From contig JTDE01000206.1 of assembly GCA_014338405.1 (NCBI GenBank), forward strand, positions 22,426-86,425: a DNA stretch of 64,000 bases, written 5' to 3'. Below the pieces are notes generated by a model, which worked only from the letters and a program-made list of their open reading frames with translations, did no database searches and was not told where the DNA came from. This document shows, piece after piece, positions 63,361 to 64,000 of this stretch. The stretch is from Paragonimus skrjabini miyazakii. Its lineage: Eukaryota; Platyhelminthes; Trematoda; Plagiorchiida; Troglotrematidae. The position numbers and the translations under genes are program-made. How positions within the stretch are numbered: position 1 is the first letter of the stretch; every line of letters starts with the position of its first letter.

Positions 63361-64000
63361 CTGAAAAACGAAGGAAAAGTTTGGCTGTTTTGCGCTAGAA
63401 ATAAGTAACCCGGATCTAATAAACAGTAATCGTAAAATTTATCCAAACACACAATTGATTCTTTTGCCTGCCAAGTAGATGGGGACTTCATTGCGTTTTT
63501 TTACACAATAGATGGCTGCATTTTTCCAAACCTATATATACACCAGACTGCTTATGCAAACGTTTTGCTTGGTTTCTCAATATAGATTTTAGTTTGACGT
63601 ACGTTGTATCGTCACCGTTCAAGGAACTTGTAGATGGGCATAAACATGCACAGCTAACGAAACGTAGAAGTAAAATTACCAAAGGCAGACAAACACGTCG
63701 CTAACGTTAGACTGGGATGCAGTCGAAATATGTCTGAATATTAAAGATATGGCAATTAACGATGAGGTTAACCTTAATACAATTTGACTACGCTGGTGTC
63801 ATACTTGACACTTTGGGCTCAACTGTACACACTCCGTTCCTTTTTCACCATTGACATTTACATCGTTCGAATGACGATTGGTTTTTGCGACCCTGAGGCC
63901 CTGTGTACCTCAGAAAGTCAACTGTAAATCAACAGTAATCTTTTATGGTCGCAGGTTCGATTTCACAGAATGTTTTTCTTAATGCAAACGATCATAAAGT
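63361..64000. other. Region upstream of the signal-peptide exon
   Basis: Contains a minus-strand open frame at 63488-63682 (LRFVSCACLCPSTSSLNG, later LKSILRNQAKRLHKQSG) without an ATG near its start. It could be an upstream exon or chance. The tRNA-like word near 63950 closes the window. No promoter element could be recognised. Confidence 0.3.
63890..63985 (+). repeat. Possible tRNA-like repeat at the window edge
   Basis: The word ggtcgcaggttcgatttcac is a good B-box. An A-box-like ctcagaaagtcaac lies about 50 bases before it. No second copy was found, so this is tentative. Confidence 0.25.

Noticed and set aside
1..64000. CRISPR array or prokaryotic operon
   Set aside because: No regularly spaced direct repeats and no runs of adjacent intact genes. 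The gene structure is clearly spliced.

Overview
The window looks like a piece of a large, intron-rich, repeat-filled metazoan genome, most likely a parasitic flatworm and perhaps a digenean trematode. That placement is an inference from the long introns, the Penelope-like, CR1-like and tRNA-SINE repeats and the divergent receptor. No species call is possible from the sequence alone. There are no prokaryotic features. Two runs of N (29349-29448 and 43949-44378) mark assembly gaps.

One gene can be reconstructed. It is a ROR-family receptor tyrosine kinase on the minus strand, running from about 63.3 kb down to 16.5 kb. Its kinase exon (16524-17925), juxtamembrane/transmembrane exon (18803-19964) and Frizzled-type cysteine-rich-domain (CRD) exon (29820-30107) are clear. 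I propose four more 5' exons: a 46-nt microexon (52964-53009), 57229-57503, 62765-62823 and a signal-peptide exon (ATG at 63304). All splice phases agree, and the seven coding pieces sum to 3555 nt (1184 codons plus stop). Introns are about 0.16, 5.3, 4.2, 22.9, 9.9 and 0.9 kb. The last CRD cysteines and a kringle domain were not found. They are either absent or lie in an exon I could not recognise inside the 9.9-kb intron.

Everything else is repeats. At 1-3290 two copies of the 3' end of one LTR retrotransposon face each other (106-bp LTRs). A decayed CR1-like LINE reverse transcriptase lies at 5755-6513. A three-copy repeat of unknown type occupies 7.0-9.85 kb. A 164-bp tandem duplication sits at 13.6-14.0 kb. 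A tRNA-derived SINE family has at least eight copies through the window, and a second tRNA-like family has several. A dead Penelope-like reverse transcriptase sits inside ROR intron 2. A near-perfect 295-bp inverted repeat flanks the 100-N gap at 29.35 kb. The many 60-120-codon open frames elsewhere match no family I recognise and look like chance.
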